A stretch of 64,000 nt of DNA from Pseudoalteromonas sp. Scap06 (GTDB lineage: Bacteria; Pseudomonadota; Gammaproteobacteria; Enterobacterales; Alteromonadaceae). The translations under genes and the position numbers were made by a program. The stretch spans positions 1,790,501 to 1,854,500 of the forward strand of contig NZ_CP041330.1 in assembly GCF_013394165.1 (NCBI RefSeq), read 5' to 3'. Each line of letters begins with the position of its first letter. The first letter of the stretch is position 1. The notes under the pieces are model-generated. The model was not told the DNA's origin. It did not search any database and saw only the letters and a program-made list of their open reading frames with translations. Below are positions 28,821 to 38,429 of this stretch, in pieces.

Positions 28821-29831
28821 TTATAAGTCGTTAATGATCGACTTGACCAATTGCGGTCCTTTGTATATGAAACCGGTATAAACTTGAACTAAATCTGCAC
28901 CCGCATTAAATTTTTCTTTTGCTGATTTAGCATCATCAATACCACCCACACCAATAATAGGTAACTGATTGTTTGTTAAACGCTTGAGTTCAGAAACAAC
29001 ATGGGTGGAACGCTCCCTAACTGGCGCTCCTGATAAACCGCCTGCCTCATCAGCATACTGCTGACCTTGCACTAAGCTACGCTCTAAGGTGGTATTTGTG
29101 GCTATAACACCATCAATTTTATTATTTAACAGTGACTCGCTCACTTGTTCAATTTGAATTGGATCTAGGTCTGGCGCAATTTTCACCAACATAGGCACAT
29201 GCTTATTATGCTTGGCAATTAAATCAAGCTGTTCGTTTTTCAAGCTTTGTAATAAGTCATCTAATGCTGCGCCATATTGCAGGTCTCGTAAGCCAGGGGT
29301 ATTGGGTGATGAAATATTTACAGTGATGTATGATGCATGCTCAAACACTTTACGCATACAGTGAATGTAATCATCTTTACCCTGCTCATTTGGTGTATCT
29401 TTATTTTTACCAATATTGATACCTAAAATACCATCGTATTTAGCTGCTTTAACATTGTTAACTAAATTATCAACACCTTTGTTATTAAAGCCCATACGAT
29501 TAATAATTGCATTTGACTGCGGCAACCTGAATATCCGCGGCTTATCGTTCCCCGCTTGAGGACGCGGTGTTACTGTACCCACTTCTACAAAGCCAAAACC
29601 CATTTGAGCGAATGCCTCAATACACTCCGCATTTTTATCAAGACCTGCAGCAAGCCCTACTGGGTTTTTAAATTCGAGGCCTAAAAAGTTCACTGGTTTA
29701 TTTGCCACGCTTTGTGACCATGCAGCACTTAATGGCGTGTTAGCAAAGCGACGTAAGTTATTAAGAGCAAAATCATGGGCCCACTCCGCATCACGGGTAA
29801 ACATAAAACGGCGAGCTAAATCGTAGAACAT
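28821..29831 (-). CDS. pyrD: Dihydroorotate dehydrogenase (quinone), class 2
   Basis: FMN-dependent enzyme of pyrimidine synthesis that oxidises dihydroorotate with membrane quinone. The N-terminal amphipathic membrane segment ([21 protein letters not shown]) marks class 2. Other motifs are [43 protein letters not shown] with the catalytic Ser (about 175), and [20 protein letters not shown] for FMN phosphate binding. Exactly 336 residues, as in E. coli. zapC follows after 130 bp. Confidence 0.98.
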   Translation of the reverse strand: MFYDLARRFMFTRDAEWAHDFALNNLRRFANTPLSAAWSQSVANKPVNFLGLEFKNPVGLAAGLDKNAECIEAFAQMGFGFVEVGTVTPRPQAGNDKPRIFRLPQSNAIINRMGFNNKGVDNLVNNVKAAKYDGILGINIGKNKDTPNEQGKDDYIHCMRKVFEHASYITVNISSPNTPGLRDLQYGAALDDLLQSLKNEQLDLIAKHNKHVPMLVKIAPDLDPIQIEQVSESLLNNKIDGVIATNTTLERSLVQGQQYADEAGGLSGAPVRERSTHVVSELKRLTNNQLPIIGVGGIDDAKSAKEKFNAGADLVQVYTGFIYKGPQLVKSIINDL

Positions 29832-29855
29832 GAATATAATCCTCTTAAAATTGTA

Positions 29856-29890
29856 GACAAAAAAATACCTCAGACAAGGCTGAGGTATTA
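29856..29890 (-). terminator. gdhB-type gene Rho-independent terminator
   Basis: On the minus strand AATACCTCAG and CTGAGGTATT form a 10-bp stem with a 6-base loop, followed by a T run of about seven. It lies 47 bases downstream of the glutamate dehydrogenase stop and separates it from pyrD. Confidence 0.85.
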
Positions 29891-29936
29891 TATAACAAAA
29901 ACTGTTTAACGATTAGTTTTAATCATTAGCAGTTTG

Positions 29937-32900
29937 TTACTTTGCTGATGTATCACAATTGTGACCGAGTAACATGAGCTCTCTTAATGCCACTGAGAAC
30001 TTAGCAAAATCGTGACTTTGCGATGTTTTAAACTCTGTCAACATTTGCTTCCAACGTTGAAGTAACAGATCTTGACTATCCATCCATTGTTCAATTTGAC
30101 CATCTACATCACTGCTTTCACCTTCAAAGCTGTTTAATACCACTTCTGACAAGGTGCGTTGCTGCCAATCTAACTCTTCACGATATGATGCACGCGCTAA
30201 TGCCTGCCAATGGTTAGAAACCGGTTGATTAGTGATTTGATCTAAGAACCAATGTAGTCCCATTTGCGCACCTAATTTAAAGTAAGTGTGCGACACCATA
30301 TCGATTTTACGATTAGAGTTTTGAGCAATTTGCGTTAAATCCATTACCGAGAACAAGCTTGATAACGACACAATGCGCTGTGCGATATCTGTAGGTACAC
30401 CGCTTTGTGTTAGTTCTTCACGGGCACTTACAATACGATCGCTTTCTGTTTTAACGATGTATTTAGTTAAGTTTTCACTTAAATCGGCAAATGTTGGTGA
30501 GAAAATTTCAATCGCTTGCTCAATTGATTGTGCTTTGGTGCGATGACGAAGGAACCAACGTGTAGCGCGACGAACTGTACGACGTAACTGGTATAACATT
30601 TCTGTTTGTACGTTCGATGGTATTTTATTATCTAAATCACTAATAGATAACCATGTTTCACGCATTTGGAAAATTTCACTTGCGATTGAATAACACAATG
30701 CAATTTCAGCTTCGTTTGCACCGGTTTCTTCATTCATTCGCACCATAAAGTTTAAGCCCATATCATTAACAATATTATTTGCTAACTTAGTGGCAATAAT
30801 CTCTTTGCGTAGTGGATGATTATCCATAGCATCATTAAACTTCTCACGTAATGGGCGCGGGAATGATTTAACTAATAACTGACGGTAATATGGATTCTCA
30901 GTAATTTCATCCGTTACCAAAGACTCTTTTAGCACCATTTTCGCGTAAGAAACTAGTACAGATAGCTCAGGGCGTGTTAAATCTTTACCTGCAGCGGCGC
31001 GCTCTGCTAACTCTTCATCTGTAGGAATAAACTCAATTGCACGGTCTAGCTTACCGTCTTTTTCAAGTGCATGAATAAAGCGAATTTTTTCTTTAAGCGT
31101 TGAGGTCCCTTTAGATTGAGTGATCGACAAAGTGTGCGTTTGACGATAACAATCTTTAAGTACTAATTCAGACACTTCATCGGTCATTGAGTAAAGTAAC
31201 TCATCACGTTGCTTACGCGTTAAGTCGCCTTCAGCAACTAAACCATTGAGTAAAATTTTAATATTTACTTCGTTATCTGAACACGCAACCCCGCCCACGT
31301 TATCGATGAAGTCAGTATTTACACGACCGCCTTGAGCTGCAAATTCAATACGACCTAATTGGGTTGCACCTAAGTTACCGCCTTCGCCAAATATTTTAGC
31401 ACCAAGATCTTTACCGTTAATACGCAAGGCATCATTGGCACGGTCCCCTACATCGGCATCCGTTTCTTTCGAATGCTTGATGTAGGTCCCTATACCACCA
31501 TTCCAAAGTAAATCATGATCCATCATTAATGATGCTTTGATCAATTCATTCGGTGTCATGCTGGCTTTTTTAGTGCCTAACATTTTTTTCATCTCAGGGG
31601 TCAGCGTAATCGACTTAGCAGCACGCGAGAAAATACCACCGCCGCTTGAAATTAGCTCTTTATTGTAATCTTCCCATGATGAACGTGGTAAATTAAATAA
31701 ACGTTCGCGCTCTGGATAAGAAGCCGCTGCATCTGGATTTGGATCAACAAAAATATGTAGATGGTTAAACGCCACTTGCAAACGAATGTGCTTTGATAAC
31801 AACATACCATTACCAAATACATCACCGGCCATATCCCCGATAGCAACTGCTGTAAAATCTGTGGTTTGACAGTTAATATCCATTTCACGGAAATGACGTT
31901 TTACAGACTCCCAAGCGCCACGAGCTGTAATACCCATCTTCTTATGGTCATAACCTACAGAACCACCTGATGCAAACGCATCACCTAGCCAGAAGTTATA
32001 TTCGTTTGCGATACCATTGGCAATATCAGAGAATGTTGCAGTGCCTTTATCCGCTGCTACTACTAGGTACGCATCGTCTTCATCATGGCGTGTAACATCA
32101 ACAGCAGGTACAATTTCACCACGGTCAATATTATCTGTGATATCTAATAAACCACGAATGAAGATTTTATAACATTCTTGGCCTTCTTTAATAAACGCTT
32201 CACGTTCACTAGGTAGTTGTTTACATACAAATCCACCTTTTGAGCCTACCGGCACAATCACGGTATTTTTCACTTGTTGCGCTTTAACTAAGCCAAGTAC
32301 TTCTGTACGGAAATCTTCACGACGATCTGACCAACGCAATCCACCACGGGCAACTTTACCAAAGCGTAAATGCACACCTTCAACACGTGGAGAATAAACA
32401 AATATCTCAAACGCTGGTACAGGTAGTGGGACTTCTGGAATTAAACTTGGCTGAATTTTAAGTGAGATGTAAGACTTAAATTTGCCTTCAGCATCTTTTT
32501 GGAAGTAGTTAGTACGTAATGTAGCAACAATCATATCAACGTATAAACGGATAATACGATCATCATCAAGGTTCGCTACGTTTTCTAACTCTGCATAAAT
32601 TTCTAAGCCTAGTTTTTCAAGTGTTTTAGCACTTGCAGGGCTTTTTACAGAGAACTTTTTAGAGAATAAGTTAACAATTTTAGCGGCAATATGCGGGTAA
32701 TTTGCAAAGGTACTTTCAATATACGTTTGCGAGAAAGTAACCCCTATTTGGCGCATGTATTTTGCGTATGCACGTAAAATTGATGATTCACGACCCGTTA
32801 AACCACCCATTAACACTAGACGGTTAAAGCCATCGTTTTCTAAACGGTTTGCCCATACACTGGTTAATGCAGCGCGAAAACGTGCAGAGATCTTATCAAA

Positions 32901-34778
32901 ATCAGCCATCCCTTTGCTGTCAATTAGCATAGAGAAATCCATGACCCAATTTACGCCACCATCACTAGTTTTAACCGAGTATGGCGTTTCACCTACAACA
33001 CGTAGACCAAAGTTTTCAAGCATTGGCATAACATCAGATAAATGAATTGGCTCATCTTTATGGAATAAGCTTAAACGCACAATATTGCTGCTTGCTTCTT
33101 CTTGTGGGCGATAGAACAACATTTCTAACTTGTTATCATCGCTTAGCATTTCTAGCTTTTCAATATCGACCACTGCAGCGCTAGGTAATACTTCTTCTTT
33201 GTATGAGCGTGCAAAGGCATTGCAATATTTACGGTTTAATTCATTACCACGGGCCTCACCAGCAGATTCAAGTAAGGCTGATTGTAATTTATCTTCCCAA
33301 GTACGAGCGGCTTCTATTAGGTTGTTTTCTATGTCTTTCACGTTAAATTCAATATTGTTGTCGGTCACACGAACAGTGTAATGGGTACGCGCCAGTGTAG
33401 ACTCAGAGAAATAGGTAGTAAATTCGACTTTAACGTCAGAATTAAATGCGTTGGCTAAAATAGCCTGCGTTTCGCGACGAAGCGCTGTGTTATAACGCTC
33501 TCGAGGTACATAAACCATGCATGATAAAAAACGACCATATGCATCTTTACGAACAAATAAACGACACATGTCGCGTTCTTGTATTTGCAATACGCCCATG
33601 GCAACTTCAAGTAACTCATTCTCTCGAGCTTGAACCAGTTCGTCACGTGGGTAAGTTTCTAATATATTTAATACGGCTTTGTATGCATGTGTCCCTTTAG
33701 CGAAGTCACACATATCCATAATACGATTAATTTTACTTTTAAGAACCGGTACATCAGCAGCGCTATTGTTGTAAAAGTTTGATGAAAACAAACCGATGAA
33801 ACGATCTTCACCAATAACATTGCCTTTGTCATCAAAACGTTTTACACCCACATAATCTATGTAAGCTGGACGGTGAACGCGAGACAATGAATTAGTTTTA
33901 GTTAAAATTAATAGGTTGCTACTGCGTGCCTCTTGGCGCGCCACTTCAGGTAACTCAGAAAGCAAACGTGTATGCTCAGCATCAGAGTTTTTCATTAACC
34001 CTAAGCTGGTATCCATTTTACCCTTTAATTGATAGTCGCCCTGAACTGGTGAAAGTTCATATTGGCGATAACCCATTAATGTGAAATTGTCTTTCACTAA
34101 CCAATCTAAAAATTCAACGGTTTCATTTATTTCGTTATCACTTTTATCTTTATGGCTTTTAGGCAAGCTTTTGCTTACCGCGATTAATTTTTCGCGAATA
34201 GGCTGCCAATCTTCAACCGCAATCGATACATCAACGAGTACTGATTCAAGTTCTTTTTTGAAAGACTCAATAACAGTTGCATCTGTTTGACGGTCAATTT
34301 CTATGAAGAATACAGTTTTTGTTGATGTTGATTCTTGCTCTGCTTTTAAGCTTGATAACCCTGATATTTTATCGTTCTTATCACGTTGAATTTTCAGCGG
34401 GCTATGAAGAAGTAAATGAGAGGCAATGTTTTCTCGTGTCATGGCCATTCGTACAGAGTCCACTAAAAACGGCATGTCTTTAGCAATGATCTCTACAATG
34501 GTATGTGATGACTGCCAGCCATCTTTAGCCACTTCAGGGTTGAAAACGCGAATAACTGCGTCATCTGATGTATTTTTTTCTAGCGAATTCCAAAGGCTGA
34601 GTGCAGCACCATATAAGTCACTGTCGTTGCGATTTGCCAAATCCTCTTTAGACATATTGCTGTACAAGGCTTTGGCGAATTTCTCAACGAGTAACACATT
34701 ATCAGCGCGAACTTTTTTCTGGATAAGCTTACAGACGTTATCTAAAATAACCGAGGCTTGGCCTTCATTTCGTGTCAT
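29937..34778 (-). CDS. gdhB: NAD-specific glutamate dehydrogenase, large (GDH-180) class
   Basis: Very large NAD-dependent glutamate dehydrogenase (1,613 residues) that deaminates glutamate to 2-oxoglutarate, a catabolic step feeding the TCA cycle. The family has N-terminal ACT-like regulatory segments (about 1-700), a central catalytic domain and a helical C-terminal region. The catalytic centre is visible in GGLRWSDRREDFRTEVLGLV (about 810-830) and VPVGSKGGFV, with the NAD-binding region at GGSVGYDHKKMGITARGAW and GDVFGNGML. Length is typical of this class in Pseudomonas and Shewanella. It is transcribed alone, with a terminator after it and 210 bp before it. The symbol follows common usage and is not unique. 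Confidence 0.95.
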   Translation of the reverse strand: MTRNEGQASVILDNVCKLIQKKVRADNVLLVEKFAKALYSNMSKEDLANRNDSDLYGAALSLWNSLEKNTSDDAVIRVFNPEVAKDGWQSSHTIVEIIAKDMPFLVDSVRMAMTRENIASHLLLHSPLKIQRDKNDKISGLSSLKAEQESTSTKTVFFIEIDRQTDATVIESFKKELESVLVDVSIAVEDWQPIREKLIAVSKSLPKSHKDKSDNEINETVEFLDWLVKDNFTLMGYRQYELSPVQGDYQLKGKMDTSLGLMKNSDAEHTRLLSELPEVARQEARSSNLLILTKTNSLSRVHRPAYIDYVGVKRFDDKGNVIGEDRFIGLFSSNFYNNSAADVPVLKSKINRIMDMCDFAKGTHAYKAVLNILETYPRDELVQARENELLEVAMGVLQIQERDMCRLFVRKDAYGRFLSCMVYVPRERYNTALRRETQAILANAFNSDVKVEFTTYFSESTLARTHYTVRVTDNNIEFNVKDIENNLIEAARTWEDKLQSALLESAGEARGNELNRKYCNAFARSYKEEVLPSAAVVDIEKLEMLSDDNKLEMLFYRPQEEASSNIVRLSLFHKDEPIHLSDVMPMLENFGLRVVGETPYSVKTSDGGVNWVMDFSMLIDSKGMADFDKISARFRAALTSVWANRLENDGFNRLVLMGGLTGRESSILRAYAKYMRQIGVTFSQTYIESTFANYPHIAAKIVNLFSKKFSVKSPASAKTLEKLGLEIYAELENVANLDDDRIIRLYVDMIVATLRTNYFQKDAEGKFKSYISLKIQPSLIPEVPLPVPAFEIFVYSPRVEGVHLRFGKVARGGLRWSDRREDFRTEVLGLVKAQQVKNTVIVPVGSKGGFVCKQLPSEREAFIKEGQECYKIFIRGLLDITDNIDRGEIVPAVDVTRHDEDDAYLVVAADKGTATFSDIANGIANEYNFWLGDAFASGGSVGYDHKKMGITARGAWESVKRHFREMDINCQTTDFTAVAIGDMAGDVFGNGMLLSKHIRLQVAFNHLHIFVDPNPDAAASYPERERLFNLPRSSWEDYNKELISSGGGIFSRAAKSITLTPEMKKMLGTKKASMTPNELIKASLMMDHDLLWNGGIGTYIKHSKETDADVGDRANDALRINGKDLGAKIFGEGGNLGATQLGRIEFAAQGGRVNTDFIDNVGGVACSDNEVNIKILLNGLVAEGDLTRKQRDELLYSMTDEVSELVLKDCYRQTHTLSITQSKGTSTLKEKIRFIHALEKDGKLDRAIEFIPTDEELAERAAAGKDLTRPELSVLVSYAKMVLKESLVTDEITENPYYRQLLVKSFPRPLREKFNDAMDNHPLRKEIIATKLANNIVNDMGLNFMVRMNEETGANEAEIALCYSIASEIFQMRETWLSISDLDNKIPSNVQTEMLYQLRRTVRRATRWFLRHRTKAQSIEQAIEIFSPTFADLSENLTKYIVKTESDRIVSAREELTQSGVPTDIAQRIVSLSSLFSVMDLTQIAQNSNRKIDMVSHTYFKLGAQMGLHWFLDQITNQPVSNHWQALARASYREELDWQQRTLSEVVLNSFEGESSDVDGQIEQWMDSQDLLLQRWKQMLTEFKTSQSHDFAKFSVALRELMLLGHNCDTSAK

Positions 34779-34944
34779 TGTATGTTCCTTAATCTATCAC
34801 TGCTAGTTTAGCAGAATATTTGTACAGCCATTTATTAGCGTGGAGTCAGTTAAATTCTAACCCTTTTAAAACTAATAAACAGCCTTTTCGATGAAAACAT
34901 TTTAAGCATTTCAGCTATTTGGTCATCTATTCACAAAATATAGA

Positions 34945-34972
34945 TATAAATGGCCATTACTGGCCATTTAGG
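34945..34972 (-). terminator. Weak terminator-like hairpin after the MMPL gene
   Basis: AAATGGCCA and TGGCCATTT form a perfect 9-bp stem with a 4-base loop, 20 bases beyond the MMPL stop. No long T run follows on the minus strand, so termination efficiency is doubtful. Confidence 0.35.
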
Positions 34973-34988
34973 AGCAAATTTATTCACC

Positions 34989-37310
34989 TTATTTTTTCTG
35001 GTCAGTCCAGAGCAAGCTGCCAATTGCAGGTAAAAGTAACACTGCACCCAACATATTTACTAAAAACATGAAGGTAAGCAGAATTCCCATATCAACTTGG
35101 AACTTCAAATCAGAAAAAATCCACGTACTAACACCAATTGCTAACGTAATACCGGTAAATAACACCGCACTCCCACGTTCAACTAATGCATTACGATAAG
35201 CAATACTCAGTGGCACGTTTTGTTTTAACTGCCCCATCATTGATGACAAAATATAAATACCGTAATCAACACCAATACCTACACCCAAAGCAATTACTGG
35301 TAAAGTTGAAACAGTTAGACCAATCTCAAGTTGTACCATAAGTGCTTGTGCAAGGGTTGATACTATGTACAAAGGTAATACCACTGCAATAGTTGCTTTT
35401 ACGCTCTTAAAACTTAGTAAGCATAAAATAATCACCGCACCATAAACATAGAGCATCATAGGGATTTGTGCAGCTGAAACAGACTCGTTAGTTGCTGCCA
35501 TTACACCTACAGGGCCTGATGCCAATTTGAAAGCAAGTTTATCTGTGCCCTCTTCTACAGCAAATTGTTTTACTTTTGCAATGACGTTATCAATAGTTTG
35601 TGCTTTGTGATCATCTAAAAATATAATCACGGGCATTACTGAACAATCACCGTTTAATAACCCTGTGCTGGTTTCAACGCGAGAGGTTGACTGCACCAAA
35701 CTGGCAGAATTGCGCGGCAAACTTTGCCATTTTAAATTGCCCTCGTTATAACCGGCATTAACTGACTGTGCCACAGAACTTAGGCTGACCGCTGATTGTA
35801 CACCGGCTAAATTTTCAACTTTATATTGAAAGCGTGATATACGCTCCATGACGTCATGCTCGGTACACGCTGCAGGGTAAGCCTCTACAATGACTTTAAG
35901 AATATCAGATGAAATTGTGTATTTGTCCGATATTAAGAAAGTATCTTGGTTGTAACGTGCATCTTGGTGCAAGGATGGTGCTCCTGCATGTAAATCACCA
36001 ATACGCATTTTATCTGCTTGCCAATAGCCCAGTGCAAATAAAACCAAAGTGAAACCAATAATAATTTTTGCCGTTTTTGGATCGGTTGCTTTAACTAATA
36101 AATCGCGCATTGCATCAAGTATGTTCGGTTTATTAGCATCACCTGATTGAATATGGATGCTGTTTTCAAAGCGCATATACGATGCCCACACTGGCAACAA
36201 AATCAGATTAGTAAATATAATCACTGCCACACCTAAACTCGCTGTAATAGCAAGTTCACGAATAATACCGATATCAATGGTTAATAGGGTTAAAAAGCCA
36301 ACCGTATCAGATAACAACGCAATCCCGCCAGGTACAAGTAAAGCTCTAAAGCTTGATTGGCAACATATTGCTGTAGACTTACCTTCAGCAACCTTTTTAC
36401 CAATGGCGTTAATCATCTGCACACCGTGGCTTACGCCAATAGCGAACACTAAAAATGGCACTAAGATAGACATAGGATCAAGACCAAAGCCTAAACTAGA
36501 AAGCAATCCTAACTGCCAAATTACCGCAATAATTGAACACACAATCGGTAAAATAGTGAGTTTTAAGCTGCCACAAAATAGCCATACCATGACAAAAGTA
36601 AACGCAATTGCAATGGCAAAAAATAATACAACCCCTTTTGCGCCCTCGGCTATATCGCCGGCCATTTTTGCAAAACCAATAATATGAATACTGATTTTTT
36701 CGGTACTTAGAGGCTCACGAATTTCGCTTTCTAATTTTTTTGCAAAAGCGAGAGTGTCTAATTTTTCTTGTGTTTGCGGATCAGTCTCTAACAGTTGGGC
36801 GGTGACCATGGCACACGAATAATCGCTTGCTATCATACGACCCACTACTTTGGCCTTTTCAATGTTCTCTTTAACAATTCCTAAGCCTTGCTTATCGGCT
36901 TTAAAGTTGGCTGGTATAATAGGCCCGCCAGCAAAGCCGTCTTCAACAACTTCAACAAAGCGCGCACTAGGTGAAAATATTGAATTTACTAAAGGACGAT
37001 TTACTCCTGGAATAAAGTAAAGTTGGTCATGTACGGCTTTTAATTGAGTAAAAAATTCAGGATTAAAAATATCACCACTGTCATCACATACTGAAATTAA
37101 AATACTATTAGCGCCACCAAACTGTTTCTCATGTTTGGTGTACACCTTCATATAATCATGGTTAAGCGGAATATTTTTATTAAATGACGCGTCGAGCTGA
37201 ATTTGCGTTGCTTTAAAAACCAATAAACAGGTGATCAACACAAAACTTATGAGCACCACTAAGCGGTGTCTAAAAATCGCTTTTTCTAAAAAATCTAAAA
37301 TTGCTTGCAT
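34989..37310 (-). CDS. MMPL/RND family transporter
   Basis: Inner-membrane RND-superfamily protein of the MMPL/HpnN-like type, 773 residues. One N-terminal helix (about 15-33) precedes a periplasmic domain. A cluster of five helices follows (about 225-400), then a second periplasmic domain and a final helix cluster (about 630-770), giving the two-fold RND pattern. Substrates of this family are often lipids or other hydrophobic molecules, but the substrate here is unknown. The start codon overlaps the stop of the YCF48-like gene (TAATG), so the two are coupled. With the DUF1302 and DUF1329 genes upstream it forms a recurrent envelope module. Confidence 0.85.
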   Translation of the reverse strand: MQAILDFLEKAIFRHRLVVLISFVLITCLLVFKATQIQLDASFNKNIPLNHDYMKVYTKHEKQFGGANSILISVCDDSGDIFNPEFFTQLKAVHDQLYFIPGVNRPLVNSIFSPSARFVEVVEDGFAGGPIIPANFKADKQGLGIVKENIEKAKVVGRMIASDYSCAMVTAQLLETDPQTQEKLDTLAFAKKLESEIREPLSTEKISIHIIGFAKMAGDIAEGAKGVVLFFAIAIAFTFVMVWLFCGSLKLTILPIVCSIIAVIWQLGLLSSLGFGLDPMSILVPFLVFAIGVSHGVQMINAIGKKVAEGKSTAICCQSSFRALLVPGGIALLSDTVGFLTLLTIDIGIIRELAITASLGVAVIIFTNLILLPVWASYMRFENSIHIQSGDANKPNILDAMRDLLVKATDPKTAKIIIGFTLVLFALGYWQADKMRIGDLHAGAPSLHQDARYNQDTFLISDKYTISSDILKVIVEAYPAACTEHDVMERISRFQYKVENLAGVQSAVSLSSVAQSVNAGYNEGNLKWQSLPRNSASLVQSTSRVETSTGLLNGDCSVMPVIIFLDDHKAQTIDNVIAKVKQFAVEEGTDKLAFKLASGPVGVMAATNESVSAAQIPMMLYVYGAVIILCLLSFKSVKATIAVVLPLYIVSTLAQALMVQLEIGLTVSTLPVIALGVGIGVDYGIYILSSMMGQLKQNVPLSIAYRNALVERGSAVLFTGITLAIGVSTWIFSDLKFQVDMGILLTFMFLVNMLGAVLLLPAIGSLLWTDQKK

Positions 37311-38305
37311 TAAGGGGTCAACTCCTTCACTTTAATGCCGTTTTCTGTTGTCATGATCAGTTTATCTTTAACAATCACGCCATCAAGAATCGCTTTACCA
37401 TCAGCCAACTGCTCGTAAGACAACACATCATCTTTAAGCTGAAAAATAACACCGCTATTAGCCAATAATAGCCATTGTTTATTGTTATAATTAATGATGC
37501 TATTTACAGTAGCTGTTTTATCATTGTCTAAGTGCTGCCACTGCTGACTATCGGTTTTATTTATAAAAATATTACCGCGTAACCCTGCAACAATTTGTTG
37601 CGATGAATCTGAAGCAAAACCAAAAAATGAACCAGGGTAAATCTCATCTAAACGTTGCCATGTTTGGCCATCGTCATCACTTTTTGCCATTAAGCCCATC
37701 TCACCGACCAACATTAAACCCGAACTAGTCGGTTCAATGCGATTAAAGTGAGGTAATATAGACGAGGTTTCTATTTCGTAACCCTCAGGATCTGTTTGTT
37801 TTAAGTCATTTAAATAATCTCTATCTTCACTAAATAACAGCGAATCTAAAAAGCGTTTTTGCCAATGTTTTCCGCCATCACTTGTTTGATAAAACATACC
37901 GTAAGCGCCAACAGCATAGCCATTTAAGTCATCTTTAAAATAAATATCTAGACAGGGTTTATCTAAGCTTGGTTTTGCTTGTTGTAACTGCCAATTTTCA
38001 CCACCATCGGTGGTATTAATAATTGTGGCGTCATGTCCACATGCCCAGCCATTAGAATCATTAGTAAATTCAACCGCTGTTAGTAATACTTGTGTAGGTA
38101 CCGATTTCGCTTGTTGCCAATCGCTACCATCAATACTTTTAATGACCGTCCCATGTTTACCTACAGCAATAAGTCCTGCTGAAGTTTGGGTAATATCGGT
38201 AAGGAGTGTTTTATCAGCATTAATTGCGCTAATCGCACTTTGAGGTGCGTCTTGTGCAAAACTCGCACCGCTTAGGATCAGGCTGGCATAGACCAAATAC
38301 TTCAT
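37310..38305 (-). CDS. YCF48-like/Asp-box repeat periplasmic protein
   Basis: Exported 331-residue protein with a signal peptide (MKYLVYASLILSGASFA). At least four Asp-box-like repeats are visible (SIDGSDWQQ, TDGGENWQL, SDGGKHWQK, DDDGQTWQR), implying a beta propeller like YCF48/HCF136 and BNR proteins. YCF48 itself is a photosystem II assembly factor; in non-photosynthetic bacteria the function is unknown. The coupling to the MMPL transporter (one-base overlap) suggests a periplasmic partner or assembly factor. The gene is 125 bp downstream of the DUF1329 gene, across a strong terminator. Confidence 0.8.
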   Translation of the reverse strand: MKYLVYASLILSGASFAQDAPQSAISAINADKTLLTDITQTSAGLIAVGKHGTVIKSIDGSDWQQAKSVPTQVLLTAVEFTNDSNGWACGHDATIINTTDGGENWQLQQAKPSLDKPCLDIYFKDDLNGYAVGAYGMFYQTSDGGKHWQKRFLDSLLFSEDRDYLNDLKQTDPEGYEIETSSILPHFNRIEPTSSGLMLVGEMGLMAKSDDDGQTWQRLDEIYPGSFFGFASDSSQQIVAGLRGNIFINKTDSQQWQHLDNDKTATVNSIINYNNKQWLLLANSGVIFQLKDDVLSYEQLADGKAILDGVIVKDKLIMTTENGIKVKELTP

Positions 38306-38392
38306 AAATTAAATTCGCCTTGAACTGAGGATTTGTTTGTCTGTTATAAAGAGGAAAACCTGTGCGTTAATAGACAAACGCGATGTGAAAGA

Positions 38393-38422
38393 AAAAAGGC
38401 ACCTAGGAAACTAGGTGCCTGC
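38393..38422 (-). terminator. Rho-independent terminator after the DUF1329 gene
   Basis: AGGCACCTAG and CTAGGTGCCT (38397-38406 and 38411-38420) form a perfect 10-bp stem with a 4-base loop. On the minus strand it is followed by a T-rich tract. It separates the DUF1302-DUF1329 pair from the YCF48-MMPL pair. Confidence 0.85.
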
Positions 38423-38429
38423 TTTTATA

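Noticed and set aside
36157..36687. 176-codon plus-strand frame inside the MMPL gene
   Set aside because: It is antisense to a well-supported membrane protein, and its composition reflects the reverse complement of hydrophobic codons.
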